This document shows, piece after piece, positions 1 through 4,585 of a stretch of 7,029 nt of DNA (positions are counted from its first letter, which is position 1; each line of letters starts with the position of its first letter). Source of the DNA: Caldora sp. SIO3E6 (GTDB lineage: Bacteria > Cyanobacteriota > Cyanobacteriia > Cyanobacteriales > Coleofasciculaceae). The stretch covers positions 1-7,029 of the forward strand of contig JAAHHL010000356.1 of assembly GCA_010672185.1 (NCBI GenBank). Direction: 5' to 3'. A model generated the notes under the pieces. That model saw only the letters and a list, made by a program, of their open reading frames with translations. It was not told the origin of the DNA and did not search any database. The position numbers and the translations under genes are program-made.

Positions 1-136
1 TGGTAGCAGTTAAGAGGCAAGGGATCATCAGAACACCGAACCAACCTACATAGAGGCGGTTGTTGGTGGAGGTGACCCAGTTGCAGAACTGCTGCCAAAC
101 AGAAGCGCTTTCGCGTTGCTGAAGGGTAGTAGTCAT
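1..136 (-). CDS. psbA: Photosystem II D1 protein, N-terminal 45 residues (3' part outside window)
   Basis: D1 is one of the two reaction-centre core subunits of photosystem II in the thylakoid membrane; it binds the primary pigments, the QB plastoquinone and the manganese cluster. Reading the minus strand from the ATG at 136-134 gives MTTTLQQRESASVWQQF, followed by CNWVTSTNNRLYVGWFG and LMIPCLLTAT. This matches the highly conserved D1 N-terminus: a stromal segment, then the start of the first membrane helix. Only 45 codons plus one base are present, so residues that separate D1 isoforms (for example position 130) lie outside and the isoform cannot be assigned. The start is fixed by conservation. 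No Shine-Dalgarno sequence precedes it; the leader is AT-rich with a repeated TAGGTATGAT (given as plus strand). The gene is downstream of the HIT gene in the same direction but 339 bp away, so it probably has its own promoter. Confidence 0.96.
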   Translation of the reverse strand, partial: MTTTLQQRESASVWQQFCNWVTSTNNRLYVGWFGVLMIPCLLTAT

Positions 137-240
137 GTTAGGTATGATTGCTAGGTATGATGAATTTTCGAGGTTCGGCAGACGTGTTGTTCGTCTGTAT
201 GTAAATACATTAACTGAATTCTCAAGAAATGTAAAGTTTT
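137..240 (-). promoter_or_regulatory. psbA promoter and 5' leader region (candidate)
   Basis: This AT-rich stretch lies directly upstream of psbA. On the minus strand two TTTACA hexamers (235-230 and 205-200) are exactly 30 bp apart, and TTTACA is the half-site of the HLR1 element bound by the regulator RpaB. The nearer one is part of a palindrome, ATGTA-TT-TACAT. A perfect 6-bp hairpin (CAGACG, 7-nt loop, CGTCTG; 197-179) would sit in the leader. A 10-bp direct repeat, TAGGTATGAT on the plus strand (139-148 and 152-161), covers the position where a ribosome-binding site would be. I see no convincing -10 box, so the transcription start is not placed. The promoter role is inferred from position. 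Confidence 0.5.
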
Positions 241-283
241 TTAAACAAATTTTTTATTTCCTTAATATTTCGACTGGGATTTT

Positions 284-367
284 GAAGGCAGAAGGCAGGA
301 GGCAGGAGGCAGAAGGCAGGAGGCAGAAGGCAGAAGGCAGGAGGCAGGAGGCAGAAGGCAGGAGGGA
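284..367. repeat. Heptamer tandem array, G[A/G]AGGCA x 12
   Basis: Eleven uninterrupted 7-bp units alternate between GAAGGCA and GGAGGCA (284-360), followed by one variant unit GGAGGGA. The exact 7-bp period and purine-only variation at one position fit the short tandemly repeated repetitive (STRR) sequences known from cyanobacteria. The same unit, on the opposite strand as CCTCCTG or CCTTCTG, reappears inside the two composite modules at 4371-4403 and 4524-4551. The array is open in some frames on both strands, but the resulting peptides are pure repeat and I do not call a gene. Confidence 0.93.
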
Positions 368-421
368 ATAAGGAAACTCCAAGAGAGAAATCACCCAATT
401 TGTGGACTTGTTTTACTTCCC

Positions 422-475
422 CAGCTTCCTCAGCTCCCTCAGCTCCCTCAGCTCCCCCAGCTCCCTCAGCTCCCC
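422..475. repeat. Nonamer tandem array, CAGCTCCCT x 6, abutting the HIT stop codon
   Basis: Six contiguous 9-bp units are present: CAGCTTCCT, CAGCTCCCT twice, CAGCTCCCC, CAGCTCCCT and CAGCTCCCC. The array ends at base 475, immediately before the HIT stop codon (478-476 on the minus strand), so it forms the first 54 bases of that gene's 3' untranslated region. No T-tract hairpin terminator is seen in or next to it. Confidence 0.9.
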
Positions 476-817
476 TTAACCCGGTGGCCATTGCAGCTGC
501 CGTTCCCCTAGTACATGCAAATGCAGATGGTAAACGGTTTGACCCCCATCAGCGCCATTGTTAATGACTACCCGATAGCCATTGCTCAAACCGACTTGTT
601 CGGCAACTTGCTTGGCAGTTAATAATAGGTGTCCGAGTAAAGCCTGGTCTTCTGGCTCCGCAGCGGATATTTGGGGAATAGGTTTTTTGGGAATTACCAG
701 GAAGTGAACTGGTGCTTGGGCATTAATATCCTTGAAGGCAAGGGCTAAATCGTCTTCATAGATAATGTCAGCAGGTATTTCCCGGCGAATAATCTTGCTA
801 AAAATGGTGTCGCTCAT
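476..817 (-). CDS. hinT: HIT family (HinT-type) purine nucleotide hydrolase/transferase
   Basis: The 113-residue cytosolic protein belongs to the histidine-triad superfamily, Hint branch, whose members hydrolyse purine nucleoside phosphoramidates and aminoacyl-adenylates as dimers. The C-terminal triad His-Leu-His-Leu-His-Val-Leu is at residues 97-103, so His99 is the expected nucleophile by family knowledge. The N-terminal IFSKIIRREIP (5-15), the DINAQAPVH stretch (30-38) and the terminal WPPG are typical of the family, and the length is normal. The frame is open upstream to an ATG at 901, but those 28 extra residues resemble nothing in the family. The ATG at 817 gives the expected MSDTIFSKII start, although no clear ribosome-binding site precedes it. 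The gene is divergent from ocp across a 164-bp spacer. Its physiological substrate is unknown, and its neighbours do not suggest one. Confidence 0.93.
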   Translation of the reverse strand: MSDTIFSKIIRREIPADIIYEDDLALAFKDINAQAPVHFLVIPKKPIPQISAAEPEDQALLGHLLLTAKQVAEQVGLSNGYRVVINNGADGGQTVYHLHLHVLGERQLQWPPG

Positions 818-882
818 CGCTAATTCAGATTTTGTCTTGGTTGTAGATTGATTTACCCATAATTTACGATACAGCAGCTTGC

Positions 883-898
883 GGTGATTAACATCACA
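883..898. promoter_or_regulatory. CRP-like operator candidate between hinT and ocp
   Basis: GGTGATTAACATCACA matches the CRP-family consensus TGTGA-N6-TCACA at nine of ten specified bases, the only mismatch being the first. Cyanobacterial cAMP receptor proteins such as SyCRP1 recognise this type of palindrome. The site is 83 bp upstream of the ocp start and 65 bp upstream of the hinT start, so it could serve either gene. It is a single match found by eye, and the regulator itself is not in the window. Confidence 0.4.
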
Positions 899-939
899 CA
901 AGCAATTGAGTCAAGTCACAATCATTTTTTGCAACAATT

Positions 940-968
940 CGTTACATTTGTTCATGAAGCGTTACACA
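940..968 (+). promoter_or_regulatory. Phased GTTACA repeats upstream of ocp (HLR1-like)
   Basis: CGTTACA occurs twice, at 940-946 and 960-966, exactly 20 bp or two helical turns apart and just before the ocp start at 982. The half-site G/TTTACA with two following bases is that of HLR1, the high-light element bound by RpaB, whose usual spacing is 10 bp. The 10-bp slot between them (TTCATGAAGC) is not a clear third copy. I cannot place a -10 box confidently. Regulation by RpaB is inferred from the motif and from the known light induction of ocp genes. Confidence 0.35.
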
Positions 969-981
969 AGCTCAAAGAAAT

Positions 982-1941
982 ATGCCATTCACTATTGATG
1001 CAGCCAGAAATATCTTCCCCGACACTTTAGCAGCTGATGCCGTACCTGCAACCATTGCTAGGTTCAGCCAACTCAGCGCAGAAGATCAACTAGCGCTAAT
1101 CTGGTTCGCCTATTTAGAAATGGGTAAAACTATTACAGTGGCTGCTCCTGGAGTAGCTAGTATGCAGCTTGCCGAACGAACTATCAAAGACATGTGCGAG
1201 ATGACACCCCTAGCACAAAGCCAGGTTATGTGTGATTTAGCCAACCGTGCGGATACACCAATCAGTCGTACCTACGCCTCTTGGACACCAAACCTCAAAC
1301 TTGGTTTTTGGTATGAATTAGGAAAGTTGATGGAGCAGGGAAAGATTGCACCGATTCCTACAGGTTACAAACTTTCAGCTAATGCTAATGCCATTCTGGT
1401 TACCATTATCGGTTTAGATGCCGGTCAACAAATCACCGTTCTCCGCAATGCAGTTGTGGATATGGGTTACGACACCAACAAGATAAGTGGTTTCCAAAAA
1501 GTTAGTACACCGGTTGTTCCACCCAAAGAAATTTCAGAGCGAACTCTAGTTAAGATCGAAGGCGTAGACAATCCGACGATTAATAGCTACATGAATAACT
1601 TGAATGCCAATGATTTTGAGGCATTAATCGGGTTGTTTACCCCAGATGGAGCTTTGCAGCCTCCATTTCGCCGACCAATTGTTGGTCAACAGGCAGTTTT
1701 ACAGTTTTTCCGTGAAGAATGTCAGAATCTCAAATTGATTCCTGAACGAGGAGTTGCTGAGCCAGCAGATGATGGCTTCACTCAGATTAAAATCACGGGT
1801 AAGTGCCAAACACCTTGGTTTGGTGGTAATGTCGGTATGAATATTGCTTGGAGATTTTTACTAGACCCTCAGGATAAGATTTTCTTTGTGGCTATAGACT
1901 TGCTGGCATCTCCTAAAGAGTTATTAAACCTAGCTCGCTAA
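982..1941 (+). CDS. ocp: Orange carotenoid protein (OCP1-type)
   Basis: OCP binds one keto-carotenoid. Strong blue-green light converts it from an orange to a red form that docks on the phycobilisome core and dissipates excitation as heat. The 319-residue protein has the normal two-domain build: an all-helical N-terminal carotenoid domain (about 18-165), a linker (about 166-190) and an NTF2-like C-terminal domain (about 191-315). Key residues known from the Synechocystis protein are present: Tyr44 and Trp110 at the carotenoid ring, Arg155 and Glu246 of the interdomain salt bridge, and Tyr203 and Trp290, which hydrogen-bond the keto group (C-terminal numbers are two higher because the linker is two residues longer). 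The start MPFTIDAARNIFP is the family N-terminus; no strong ribosome-binding site is seen. The FRP gene next door supports the FRP-controlled OCP1 class. An intrinsic terminator follows the gene. Confidence 0.98.
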   Translation: MPFTIDAARNIFPDTLAADAVPATIARFSQLSAEDQLALIWFAYLEMGKTITVAAPGVASMQLAERTIKDMCEMTPLAQSQVMCDLANRADTPISRTYASWTPNLKLGFWYELGKLMEQGKIAPIPTGYKLSANANAILVTIIGLDAGQQITVLRNAVVDMGYDTNKISGFQKVSTPVVPPKEISERTLVKIEGVDNPTINSYMNNLNANDFEALIGLFTPDGALQPPFRRPIVGQQAVLQFFREECQNLKLIPERGVAEPADDGFTQIKITGKCQTPWFGGNVGMNIAWRFLLDPQDKIFFVAIDLLASPKELLNLAR

Positions 1942-1966
1942 CTACAACCCCTGATTCAAATACCTG

Positions 1967-1994
1967 CGCTCTTGGAAACAGAGCGTTTTTTATT
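1967..1994 (+). terminator. Intrinsic terminator between ocp and frp
   Basis: A perfect 6-bp stem, CGCTCT (1967-1972) and AGAGCG (1980-1985), encloses a 7-nt loop and is followed directly by TTTTTTATT. A possible G-T pair extends the stem by one. The structure begins 25 bp after the ocp stop and ends 17 bp before the frp ATG. It should end most ocp transcripts and limit read-through into frp. Confidence 0.8.
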
Positions 1995-2011
1995 GACTTT
2001 AATACTTGATT

Positions 2012-2338
2012 ATGCAAGAGCAAGCTCCAGAATGGTCAGAGACCGAAAAACAAATAGCTCGTGAAGCTTTGAGTACAGCTTACACCAGAGAAACCGAGGC
2101 TCTGATAACTGAAATTCGCCAAAAAGCCAGTGCCATTACTCAAATGAATGATGTTTGGTCTTTAAGCGACTATTTAAATGCCAAAAGATACGACATCGAT
2201 GGTAAGTACGACTACAGAGACTCTACCCCAATTTTTGTTCTCGCCAAGTTAATCAAAGAAGGATGGTTACATTCCGATGAATTAGCAGGTTTAACTCCTG
2301 ATAAAAGGGCGAAAGTTGCTGCGCTTGCCAGAATGTAA
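2012..2338 (+). CDS. frp: Fluorescence recovery protein (FRP)
   Basis: FRP binds the C-terminal domain of photoactivated OCP, speeds its return to the orange form and helps release it from the phycobilisome, so light harvesting recovers. The 108-residue protein is all-helical, as expected for the family. Its best-conserved stretch is ITQMNDVWSL with the following DYLNAKR and DIDGKYD segments. With the ATG start these place Trp49, Asp53 and Arg59 at the positions of the functional Synechocystis residues Trp50, Asp54 and Arg60. The position of Synechocystis His53 is serine here (Ser52). The frame also has a TTG two codons upstream (2006), but the ATG at 2012 fits the family better. No ribosome-binding site is visible. 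The gene lies 70 bp behind ocp, past a terminator, with a TTGACT at 1993-1998 but no matching -10 box, so whether it has its own promoter is open. Confidence 0.94.
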   Translation: MQEQAPEWSETEKQIAREALSTAYTRETEALITEIRQKASAITQMNDVWSLSDYLNAKRYDIDGKYDYRDSTPIFVLAKLIKEGWLHSDELAGLTPDKRAKVAALARM

Positions 2339-2340
2339 TA

Positions 2341-2382
2341 TTGGGAATTGGGAATTGGGAATTGAGAATTGGGAATTGGGGA
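2341..2382. repeat. Heptamer tandem array, TTGGGAA x 6
   Basis: Six contiguous 7-bp units start two bases after the frp stop codon; four are perfect TTGGGAA and two differ at one base (TTGAGAA, TTGGGGA). The same unit forms a ten-copy array at 6003-6072 upstream of fumC. It belongs to the STRR class of cyanobacterial spacer repeats and occupies the position where an frp terminator might be expected. Confidence 0.92.
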
Positions 2383-2416
2383 TGTAAAATGTAGAATCGG
2401 GAATTTAAAATAAAAT

Positions 2417-2455
2417 CACGCTACTACAAATTAGCGTGGCACAGCTACAACTGTG
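2417..2455 (+). other. Two adjacent perfect hairpins upstream of comM
   Basis: The first stem is CACGCTA (2417-2423) with TAGCGTG (2432-2438) and an 8-nt loop CTACAAAT. The second is CACAG (2440-2444) with CTGTG (2451-2455) and loop CTACAA. They lie between frp and comM, 29 bp before the comM ATG. On the plus strand no T-tract follows, so they do not look like a plus-strand intrinsic terminator. On the minus strand the first hairpin is followed by an AT-rich run. They may be a leader structure of comM or the stabilised 3' end of the frp message. Confidence 0.5.
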
Positions 2456-2484
2456 GAATACTCGATAGTCTCAGGGTGGTTAAT

Positions 2485-4014
2485 ATGCTTGCCAGAGTTT
2501 GGAGTGCCTCTATTGTTGGCATTGATGCTGTCAAGGTAGGCGTGGAAGTTGATGTTTCCGGTGGTTTACCAGCAATTGTTGTTGTTGGTTTGCCTGATAC
2601 TGCTGTTCAAGAATCCCGGGAACGGGTAAAAGCAGCTATCAAAAATTCCGGTTTTACCTTTCCCCTACGCAGGATAGTGATTAATCTGACACCAGCTGAC
2701 TTGCGCAAGGAAGGGCCTAGCTTTGACTTGCCGATTAGTGTGGGCATTTTGGCAGCGTCTGAGCAGGTGAGCGCTCACCTATTGGGAGATTATCTGTTTT
2801 TAGGAGAGGTTTCCTTAGATGGGAACCTACGTCCCATTGCCGGAGTCCTACCGATCGCGGCGGCGGCTCAGGCAATGGGCATTGCTGGTTTGGTGGTACC
2901 AGCAGATAATGCTAGAGAAGCAGCGGTAGTAGAAGGCTTAGCAGTTTATGGACTCAAAGACCTCTGGCAAGTGGTAGATTTCTTGAATGAGCCAGAGCGT
3001 TACTCCCCTGTAGAAATTGACGGGTTGCAGGAGCTAGCCAAGCCTAAGTTTACAGGAGCGGATCTGAAAGATGTCAAAGGTCAAGCTCACGCTCGTCGCG
3101 CTTTGGAAATTGCGGCAGCGGGAGGACATAACTTAATCTTTGTTGGTCCTCCAGGGAGTGGCAAAACCATGCTGGCGCGACGACTACCGGGAATTTTGCC
3201 CCCTTTGAACTTTACCGAAGCTTTGGAAGTTACTCAAATTCACTCCGTTGCTGGATTACTTAAGAATAAAGGAACTTTGGTGAGCGATCGCCCTTATCGC
3301 AGTCCCCACCATTCCGCATCTGGCCCTTCTTTGGTGGGTGGGGGAAGCTTTCCTCGCCCAGGGGAAATTTCTCTAGCTCATAGGGGTGTATTATTTCTAG
3401 ATGAGCTAACGGAATTTAAGCGCAATGTCTTGGAGTTCTTGCGTCAACCTTTAGAAGATGGTTACGTTAGTATTTCTCGCACTCGTCAATCTGTAAGCTT
3501 CCCAGCCCAATTTACCCTAGTAGCTAGTACTAATCCCTGTCCCTGTGGCTACTTTGGAGATACTATTCAAGAATGTACTTGTTCTCCTAGAGCCAGAGAG
3601 CAATATTGGGCGAGGCTTTCAGGACCTTTGATGGATCGGATTGATTTACAAGTAGCGGTGAATCGCCTTAAACCGGAAGAAATCACCCGACAGCCGACGG
3701 GGGAGGAGTCAGCACCGGTAAGGGAAAGGGTACAAACAGCACGCGATCGCACTCGTCATCGCTTCCAAGCTGAGCCTCAGATCCACTGTAATGCTCAAAT
3801 GCAAAGTGAGCAACTACGCAATTTTTGCCAATTGGATGATAGTTCCCGCAATTTATTAGAAGGAGCAATTCGCAAACTAGGTCTTTCTGCACGAGGAACT
3901 GACCGTATTCTGAAAGTAGCACGTACTATTGCTGATTTGGCTGGAGAAGATGACTTACAAACTGCTCATGTTGCTGAAGCGATTCAGTATCGCACAATTG
4001 ATCGGATGCTTTGA
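2485..4014 (+). CDS. comM: ComM/YifB family AAA+ ATPase (Mg-chelatase-like)
   Basis: ComM is a hexameric AAA+ helicase that extends recombination by branch migration during natural transformation in the bacteria where it has been studied. The 509-residue protein has the family's three parts: an N-terminal Lon-protease-like (ChlI) domain (about 1-170), an AAA+ ATPase (about 190-395) and a C-terminal Mg-chelatase-type domain (about 405-505). Walker A GPPGSGKT is at 221-228, Walker B acids Asp306-Glu307 are in VLFLDEL, and the family cysteine cluster is at Cys352, Cys354, Cys364 and Cys366, followed by the SGPLMDRID arginine-finger region. The frame opens at a GTG (2476), but the ATG at 2485 gives the standard MLARVWSASIVGID start and has an AGGGTGG ribosome-binding-like sequence five bases before it. 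The family is sometimes mislabelled magnesium chelatase; nothing nearby suggests a role in chlorophyll synthesis. Confidence 0.95.
   Translation: MLARVWSASIVGIDAVKVGVEVDVSGGLPAIVVVGLPDTAVQESRERVKAAIKNSGFTFPLRRIVINLTPADLRKEGPSFDLPISVGILAASEQVSAHLLGDYLFLGEVSLDGNLRPIAGVLPIAAAAQAMGIAGLVVPADNAREAAVVEGLAVYGLKDLWQVVDFLNEPERYSPVEIDGLQELAKPKFTGADLKDVKGQAHARRALEIAAAGGHNLIFVGPPGSGKTMLARRLPGILPPLNFTEALEVTQIHSVAGLLKNKGTLVSDRPYRSPHHSASGPSLVGGGSFPRPGEISLAHRGVLFLDELTEFKRNVLEFLRQPLEDGYVSISRTRQSVSFPAQFTLVASTNPCPCGYFGDTIQECTCSPRAREQYWARLSGPLMDRIDLQVAVNRLKPEEITRQPTGEESAPVRERVQTARDRTRHRFQAEPQIHCNAQMQSEQLRNFCQLDDSSRNLLEGAIRKLGLSARGTDRILKVARTIADLAGEDDLQTAHVAEAIQYRTIDRML
3284..3291. repeat. HIP1 octamer GCGATCGC (first of five)
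   Basis: HIP1 is the highly iterated palindrome of many cyanobacterial genomes. Perfect copies are at 3284-3291 and 3743-3750 in comM, and at 4938-4945, 5175-5182 and 5893-5900 in fumC. All five are inside coding sequence. No perfect copy was seen in psbA, hinT, ocp, frp, cpcT or the repeat-rich spacers. Confidence 0.95.
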
Positions 4015-4047
4015 TACTCCCGGCACGGGTGAGCGAAAAAAAGGGTG

Positions 4048-4126
4048 GGGAGCGGAGGTCGGAGGTGCGGAGGTGCGGGGGAGCAGAGGTGCGGAGGAGC
4101 AGAGGAGCAGAGGAGCGGAGGAGCGG
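4048..4126. repeat. Octamer tandem array, AGG[A/T]GC[A/G]G, about 10 copies
   Basis: Eight in-register 8-bp units fill 4063-4126 (AGGTGCGG, AGGAGCAG and AGGAGCGG types, with one GGGAGCAG). One 7-bp unit and one GGGAGCGG precede them (4048-4062). The array begins 34 bp after the comM stop. The plus strand is almost pure purine plus some C, giving strong G/C strand asymmetry. Open frames through it on both strands encode only low-complexity peptides and are not called. Confidence 0.88.
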
Positions 4127-4216
4127 AGGAAGAAGAGAGAACTGATAATTTTAGGATACAACGCTCAAGAAATCCCACCCAAAATTTCGTTCACCCCTCC
4201 CGGCACTTTAGAGTGG

Positions 4217-4249
4217 GGATTCTTAAGCAATCCAAAATTGGATTCTTAA
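4217..4249. repeat. GGATTCTTAA direct repeat forming a 12-bp interrupted hairpin
   Basis: GGATTCTTAA occurs at 4217-4226 and 4240-4249. Between them AATCCAA-AA-TTGGATT (4229-4244) is a perfect inverted repeat. TTAAG (4223-4227) and CTTAA (4245-4249) extend it to 12 pairs with a single bulged C at 4228. It is the strongest hairpin in the convergent comM-fumC spacer, but no T-tract follows on either strand, so a terminator role is not clear. Confidence 0.6.
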
Positions 4250-4412
4250 AAGCGCCCAACGGGGGGCGCGCCACCCGCTACAAATGAAAGAAACACTACC
4301 TCCTACCTCCTTCCAATGAACCTTGGTGCCTTCTTTCCTTCTACCTTCTTTCCTCCTTTCTCCTCCCTCGCCTCCTGCCTCGGAGCCTCCTGCCTCCTGC
4401 CTCGTGTTTCTT
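4243..4412. repeat. Composite spacer repeat module, copy 1
   Basis: The module starts with a 53-bp core (4243-4295) that has a GC-rich hairpin (GCGCCC 4252-4257 with GGGCGC 4264-4269) and ends in CTACAAATGAAAGAAACA. Next comes AAGAAACAC (4288-4296), then about 107 bp of C/T-rich sequence including CCTCCTG heptamers (4371-4403). It closes with GTGTTTCTT (4404-4412), the exact reverse complement of AAGAAACAC. The same architecture recurs at 4455-4562. No transposase or coding sequence is inside. I do not recognise it as a named element. Confidence 0.7.
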
Positions 4413-4416
4413 GAAA

Positions 4417-4448
4417 GCAATTAGCCATTAGCAATTAGCCATTAGCCA
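4417..4448. repeat. Heptamer array GC[A/C]ATTA x 4 between the modules
   Basis: Four 7-bp units alternate GCAATTA and GCCATTA (4417-4444), so the 14-bp GCAATTAGCCATTA is repeated exactly twice, followed by a partial GCCA. The array lies between the two composite modules. A further GTGTTTCTT follows at 4451-4459. Confidence 0.85.
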
Positions 4449-4454
4449 GAGTGT

Positions 4455-4562
4455 TTCTTAGGAGCCCCCCAACTGGCGGCGCACCGCCCCCTACAAATGA
4501 AAGAAACAAACCAAATCCTCTTCCCTCCTGCCTCCTGCCTTCTGCCTCCTGCCTTGTTTCTT
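4455..4562. repeat. Composite spacer repeat module, copy 2
   Basis: The 54-bp core (4455-4508) aligns to copy 1 from TTCTTA to CTACAAATGAAAGAAACA and differs mainly in its GC-rich middle, where GGCGG-CGCA-CCGCC (4475-4488) forms the hairpin. AAGAAACAA (4501-4509) and TTGTTTCTT (4554-4562) are exact reverse complements around a 44-bp pyrimidine-rich insert with four CCTCCTG-type heptamers (4524-4551). Relative to copy 1 the closing pair has changed on both arms (C-G to A-T), so complementarity is kept. It ends 23 bp beyond the fumC stop codon and would lie in the fumC 3' untranslated region. Confidence 0.7.
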
Positions 4563-4585
4563 GAAAGTCTACAGAGCAATATTCC

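Noticed and set aside
135..491. Open frames on both strands through the heptamer and nonamer arrays.
   Set aside because: The peptides are translated tandem repeats and overlap the psbA leader; arrays whose unit lacks stops stay open by construction.
818..901. A longer N-terminus for the HIT protein starting at 901.
   Set aside because: The 28 extra residues do not resemble the family, and they would cover the CRP-like site. The MSDTIFSKII start is standard.
2006..2011. A TTG start for frp two codons upstream of the ATG.
   Set aside because: The ATG gives a family-like length and N-terminus, and TTG has no supporting ribosome-binding site.
2476..2484. A GTG start for comM.
   Set aside because: It would overlap the AGGGTGG ribosome-binding-like sequence that fits the ATG at 2485, and family members begin MLARVWS.
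2485..4014. Magnesium chelatase subunit ChlI.
   Set aside because: The N-terminal Lon-like domain, the cysteine cluster and the overall order are those of ComM/YifB; ChlI is shorter and lacks the N-terminal domain.
4015..4045. A terminator for comM formed by CCCG-GCA-CGGG followed by a run of A.
   Set aside because: The stem is only four pairs, and the following tract is A rather than T on the plus strand. On the minus strand the T run precedes the stem.
3929..4287. Several open frames across the octamer array behind comM.
   Set aside because: They are low-complexity Gly/Arg/Glu- or Ser/Pro-rich products of the array, and two begin inside comM or the repeat.
4243..4562. Insertion sequence or MITE for the duplicated modules.
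   Set aside because: There is no transposase and no clear target-site duplication, and the inner inverted arms are not at the outer ends of the repeated unit. It is kept as an unnamed repeat.
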